DNA of 64,000 bases, taken from assembly GCA_023663385.1 (NCBI GenBank), contig JAMPHO010000003.1:1-64000 (forward strand), written 5' to 3'. The notes below the pieces were generated by a model. It was not told where the DNA came from. It saw only the letters and a program-made list of their open reading frames with translations, and made no database searches. Source of the DNA: Alistipes timonensis (lineage in GTDB: Bacteria; Bacteroidota; Bacteroidia; Bacteroidales; Muribaculaceae). A program made the position numbers and the translations under genes. Of this stretch, positions 60,877-64,000 are shown in pieces. The first letter of the stretch is position 1, and the number at the start of each line of letters is the position of its first letter.

Positions 60877-63800
60877 ATGTATAAGATTGTAAGAAAGTTT
60901 GTATTCGCTTTTGCGGCGGCGCTCGTACCTTTCGGGGGCGGCGCTGCCGCAATCGCTTCCGATGCCTCTATGGAGGCTCGGATCGACTCCCTGTTGTCGA
61001 AAATGACCCTCCAGGAGAAAGTCGGGCAGCTCAACCAGCTTAACACGGCCAGCTTCGACACTCTTTCAACGGCGGTGGCAGAAGGTAGGGTGGGGTCGAT
61101 ACTCAACGAGGTCAACCCGGAGGTAGTCAACGCGCTGCAGCGCAAGGCCGTTGAGGAGTCGCGGTTGGGGATACCCCTGGTATTCGCCCGCGATGTAATT
61201 CACGGGTTTAATACCATTTTCCCCATACCGCTGGGGCAGGCCGCGACCTGGAACCCCGAGCTTGTGGAGCTCGGAGCGAGAATCGCCGCTGTCGAAGCTT
61301 CGGCGTGCGGCGTGCGCTGGACTTTTTCACCGATGATGGATGTATCGCGCGACGCCCGTTGGGGACGCATCGCTGAATCAGCGGGTGAGGATCCCCTGCT
61401 CAACGAGCGTATGGGGCTCGCGATGATCCGAGGTTATCAGACCGACGATCTCACTGACCCGACCGCTATGGCCGCGTGCGCCAAGCATTTCGCCGGATAC
61501 GGCTTTTCGGAGTCTGGGAAGGACTATAATACCACCTGGCTACCGTTGCCGCTGCTCAACGATGTGGTGCTTCCGCCGTTCGAGGCCGCGGCCAAGGCAG
61601 GCGCGGCGACATTTATGACTTCGTTCAATGATATAAACGGCGTACCATCATCGGGCAACCGATGGCTTATGCGCGACGTGCTCCGCGACCGTTGGGGCTT
61701 CGACGGGGTGCTCGTGAGTGACTGGAATGCCATAACCGAGATGATTTCCCACGGGGTAGCGCCCGACAAGCGTGCCGCCGCCGCGCTCGCCGCCGCCGCG
61801 GGTGTGGATGTCGATATGGAGGGACACGCTTATTCCCAGGCGCTTGAGGCGCTCGTGAAAGCCGGAAGGATTGACGAGAAGGTCGTCGACGGCCTCGTGC
61901 GCGATGTGCTTCGTCTCAAGATGCGCCTCGGCCTGTTTGAGAATCCGTATGTCGATACTTCGAAACCTTCGCCCGCCTACCTCCCCTCCCATCTCGACGC
62001 GGCGCGCCGAACGGCCGAGGAGGGCGCGGTGCTTTTGAAAAACAACGGATTGCTCCCGTTTGGAAAATCTGTTAAGAAGCTTGCCGTGGTAGGACCGATG
62101 GCCGACGCGGCCTATGACCAGTGCGGTACATGGGCTCCTGACATCGACAAGAGCCGTTCGGTGACCCCTTTGACCGCTCTCCGCGACGCTTTCGGCACCA
62201 AAAATATCCTGTACGCCCCGGGACTTAAGTATACGCGCGACCGCTCTCTCGACGGAATCGCCGCGGCGGTCGAAGCCGCGCGCGGGGCTGATGCTGTAGT
62301 GTGCTTCGTCGGAGAAGAGGCGGTTATGTCGGGCGAGGCCCACTGCATGGCCGACCTTGACCTGAAAGGAGCGCAGTCCGCTCTTATTGAGGCATTGAAG
62401 GAAACTGGCAAACCACTCGCCGTTGTGTTTATGGCGGGGCGTCCTCTTACTGTTGAGAAAGAAATCGCCCTGGCCGACGCCGTGCTCTATTCCTTCCACG
62501 GGGGCACGATGGCCGGTCCGGCGCTGGCCAACCTGCTCACCGGTAAAGCAAACCCTTCGGGTAAACTTCCGGCGACAATGGCCCGTATGACAGGCCAATA
62601 TCCGATTTATTACGCCCATAAGCAGACCGGTCGTCCGCCTGAATGGACCATCGACCTTGACGCTATTCCGGTTGAGGCTCCGCAGACATCCACGGGGTGC
62701 ACCTCATATTTCCTCGATGCGGGTAAGGATCCGCTATACCCCTTCGGCTACGGACTGAGCTACACTACTTTTGAAATCAGCGAGCCCCGCCTGTCGGCCA
62801 ACGCGCTCTCTATGGCGAGCGAGAAGCCGCTTACAGTTACCTGCACCGTTAAGAACACCGGCAATCGGGAGGGAGCCGAGGTAGTGCAATTCTATGTGCG
62901 CGATATGTTCGCGAGCCTCGCCCGACCAGTTAAGGAGCTAAAAGATTTCAAGAAGGTTACCTTAAAGCCCGGCGAAAGCAAGGAGGTTAGCTTCTCGATC
63001 TACCCATCCCAGCTATCTTTCAGCGGCCTTGATGGCGAGAGGCTTCTCGAACCGGGCGAGTTCCGTGTGTGGACCGCCTCTAACTCAGCCTCGGGGAAAC
63101 CGGCGAGCTTCTCCCTTGTCGAAGAAAAAATAGTGGGGAGTGTGCCTGACGAGTGGCTCCGTTGCTGGGAGCCGGGTGAGAAGCCCGAAGTGGGAGTCAA
63201 TCTCCGCAACGACACAGGCGTTGACGGTTCCGCCTCGGTAAGCTCGAAGCTTATGAAAGACGACTGGAGTTTTGTTGACGAATGGACCAAGGAAATCAAA
63301 CTTGACGCGGGCAGCACTGCCGGCGTCAAGTTTGACGCTTTGACCCTCGCCCCGGGGTTCTACCGGGTTGAGGTCAGGGTAGGTGACCATCTGGTGCGCC
63401 GGTTCAATATCGGTTACGACCCAACTTCGATAGTTTCAGCCGCTGACCGCCAGCCTGATTTCGAGGCATTCTGGCATAATGCCCTTAAGGAGTTGGCCGC
63501 CACGGCGCCCGAGTACAAGCTCACGCTCGACAAGGAAAAGTCGGGGAGCGCCCGCGACGTCTACCTGGTGGAAATGAAGTCGGTCCCCGACAGTGTCGGT
63601 GCCGAGCCGGTGACCATCAGGGGGTATTATTCAGCCCCCAAAGATGGTGGAAAGCACCCGGCGCTCCTCTGTTTCGAGGGGTACGATGGTGGCCAGGGCC
63701 CATACTGGGGGCCAGGTGACATTAATCCTGACTGGGCGGAGTTCCACCTGTCGAGCCGCGGCCAGATGCTCAACAACCGAGGTGAAAACAAAAACACCTA

Positions 63801-64000
63801 CGGCGACTGGTTTGCCTGGAACTTCGGCGACAAGGACCATTATTATTATCGTGGCGCGTTTATGGACGTAGTGCGCGCGGTCGATTTCATTACCTCGCGC
63901 GAAACTACCGACACCACCCGGGTTTATGCCTGCGGGCAGAGCCAGGGCGGTGCTTTCACGGTCGCGTCTGCGGCTCTCGGTGGAGGCCGCGTCAAGGGCA
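60877..64000 (+). CDS. GH3 glucosidase fused to a CE7-type acetyl esterase (3' end outside window)
   Basis: Open from ATG 60877 to the window end, 1041 codons. Signal peptide, then GH3: ARDVIHGFNTIFPIPLGQAA, RDARWGRIAESAGEDPLLNE, KHFAGYGFSESGKDYN, nucleophile Asp282 in GVLVSDWNAI, second domain and a fibronectin III-like domain (about 645-730). After a linker domain (about 760-845) comes a CE7/AXE1-type unit: DFEAFWHNALKELA, LSSRGQMLNNRGEN, YYYRGAFMDVVRAVDFIT and the nucleophile elbow GQSQGG (Ser1022). The His/Asp end of the esterase lies beyond the window. It would combine beta-glucosidase and deacetylase activities. Confidence 0.9.
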   Translation, partial: MYKIVRKFVFAFAAALVPFGGGAAAIASDASMEARIDSLLSKMTLQEKVGQLNQLNTASFDTLSTAVAEGRVGSILNEVNPEVVNALQRKAVEESRLGIPLVFARDVIHGFNTIFPIPLGQAATWNPELVELGARIAAVEASACGVRWTFSPMMDVSRDARWGRIAESAGEDPLLNERMGLAMIRGYQTDDLTDPTAMAACAKHFAGYGFSESGKDYNTTWLPLPLLNDVVLPPFEAAAKAGAATFMTSFNDINGVPSSGNRWLMRDVLRDRWGFDGVLVSDWNAITEMISHGVAPDKRAAAALAAAAGVDVDMEGHAYSQALEALVKAGRIDEKVVDGLVRDVLRLKMRLGLFENPYVDTSKPSPAYLPSHLDAARRTAEEGAVLLKNNGLLPFGKSVKKLAVVGPMADAAYDQCGTWAPDIDKSRSVTPLTALRDAFGTKNILYAPGLKYTRDRSLDGIAAAVEAARGADAVVCFVGEEAVMSGEAHCMADLDLKGAQSALIEALKETGKPLAVVFMAGRPLTVEKEIALADAVLYSFHGGTMAGPALANLLTGKANPSGKLPATMARMTGQYPIYYAHKQTGRPPEWTIDLDAIPVEAPQTSTGCTSYFLDAGKDPLYPFGYGLSYTTFEISEPRLSANALSMASEKPLTVTCTVKNTGNREGAEVVQFYVRDMFASLARPVKELKDFKKVTLKPGESKEVSFSIYPSQLSFSGLDGERLLEPGEFRVWTASNSASGKPASFSLVEEKIVGSVPDEWLRCWEPGEKPEVGVNLRNDTGVDGSASVSSKLMKDDWSFVDEWTKEIKLDAGSTAGVKFDALTLAPGFYRVEVRVGDHLVRRFNIGYDPTSIVSAADRQPDFEAFWHNALKELAATAPEYKLTLDKEKSGSARDVYLVEMKSVPDSVGAEPVTIRGYYSAPKDGGKHPALLCFEGYDGGQGPYWGPGDINPDWAEFHLSSRGQMLNNRGENKNTYGDWFAWNFGDKDHYYYRGAFMDVVRAVDFITSRETTDTTRVYACGQSQGGAFTVASAALGGGRVKG

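Noticed and set aside
1-64000. CRISPR arrays, tRNA, rRNA, insertion sequences
   Set aside because: No regularly spaced repeats longer than the two-copy cases listed, no T-loop GGTTCGAATCC-like cloverleaf, and no transposase or terminal inverted repeats were seen.

Overview
The window looks like a chromosomal segment of a GC-rich gut Bacteroidota, order Bacteroidales, most likely the Muribaculaceae (S24-7) group. The evidence is a complete SusC/SusD polysaccharide utilisation locus (PUL) with a hybrid two-component regulator, an exbB-exbD-exbD-tonB cluster, a six-subunit Na+-translocating NADH:quinone reductase, several secreted proteins ending in type IX secretion-like sorting domains, and repeated promoter -7 boxes of the Bacteroidota form TAnnTTTG. 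The family assignment is inference; the phylum is well supported.

Left part (1-14062, all minus strand): a truncated recG preceded by ispD; a four-gene operon of small secreted proteins led by a 5' structured RNA candidate and ending with a CsgG/FlgT-like protein; the TonB energising operon (exbB, two exbD, tonB) with a long leader; and a 1127-residue secreted multidomain protein.

Middle housekeeping part (14418-37429): nqrABCDEF followed by translationally coupled murB, then murA (with Asp in place of the fosfomycin-target Cys), nhaD, a small conserved protein, an acyltransferase, a membrane metallophosphoesterase, tex and folK on the plus strand. On the minus strand are comEC, a YeiH-type exporter, aroE, a small lipoprotein, an MFS transporter with a large periplasmic insertion, and endonuclease IV.

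Right part (37551-64000): a PUL with two arms around a hybrid two-component sensor at 50082. The minus arm runs susC, susD, a Tat-type FAD oxidoreductase, a GH3 glucosidase, a DUF5040-like secreted protein and a second FAD oxidoreductase with a carbohydrate-binding-like N-terminus. The plus arm holds two GH16 endo-glucanases, a small adhesin-like gene pair, a beta-helix protein, a leucine-rich-repeat protein and a GH3 glucosidase fused to a CE7-type acetyl esterase that runs off the window. GH16 plus GH3 points to a beta-1,3 or mixed-linkage beta-glucan; the esterase suggests an acetylated substrate or co-substrate.

The strongest regulatory signal is a pair of 11-bp direct repeats with 21-bp periodicity. 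It lies at nearly the same distance upstream of the -7 box of both susC and the first GH16 gene, which makes it the probable binding site of the PUL regulator. No tRNA, rRNA, insertion sequence or CRISPR array was recognised.
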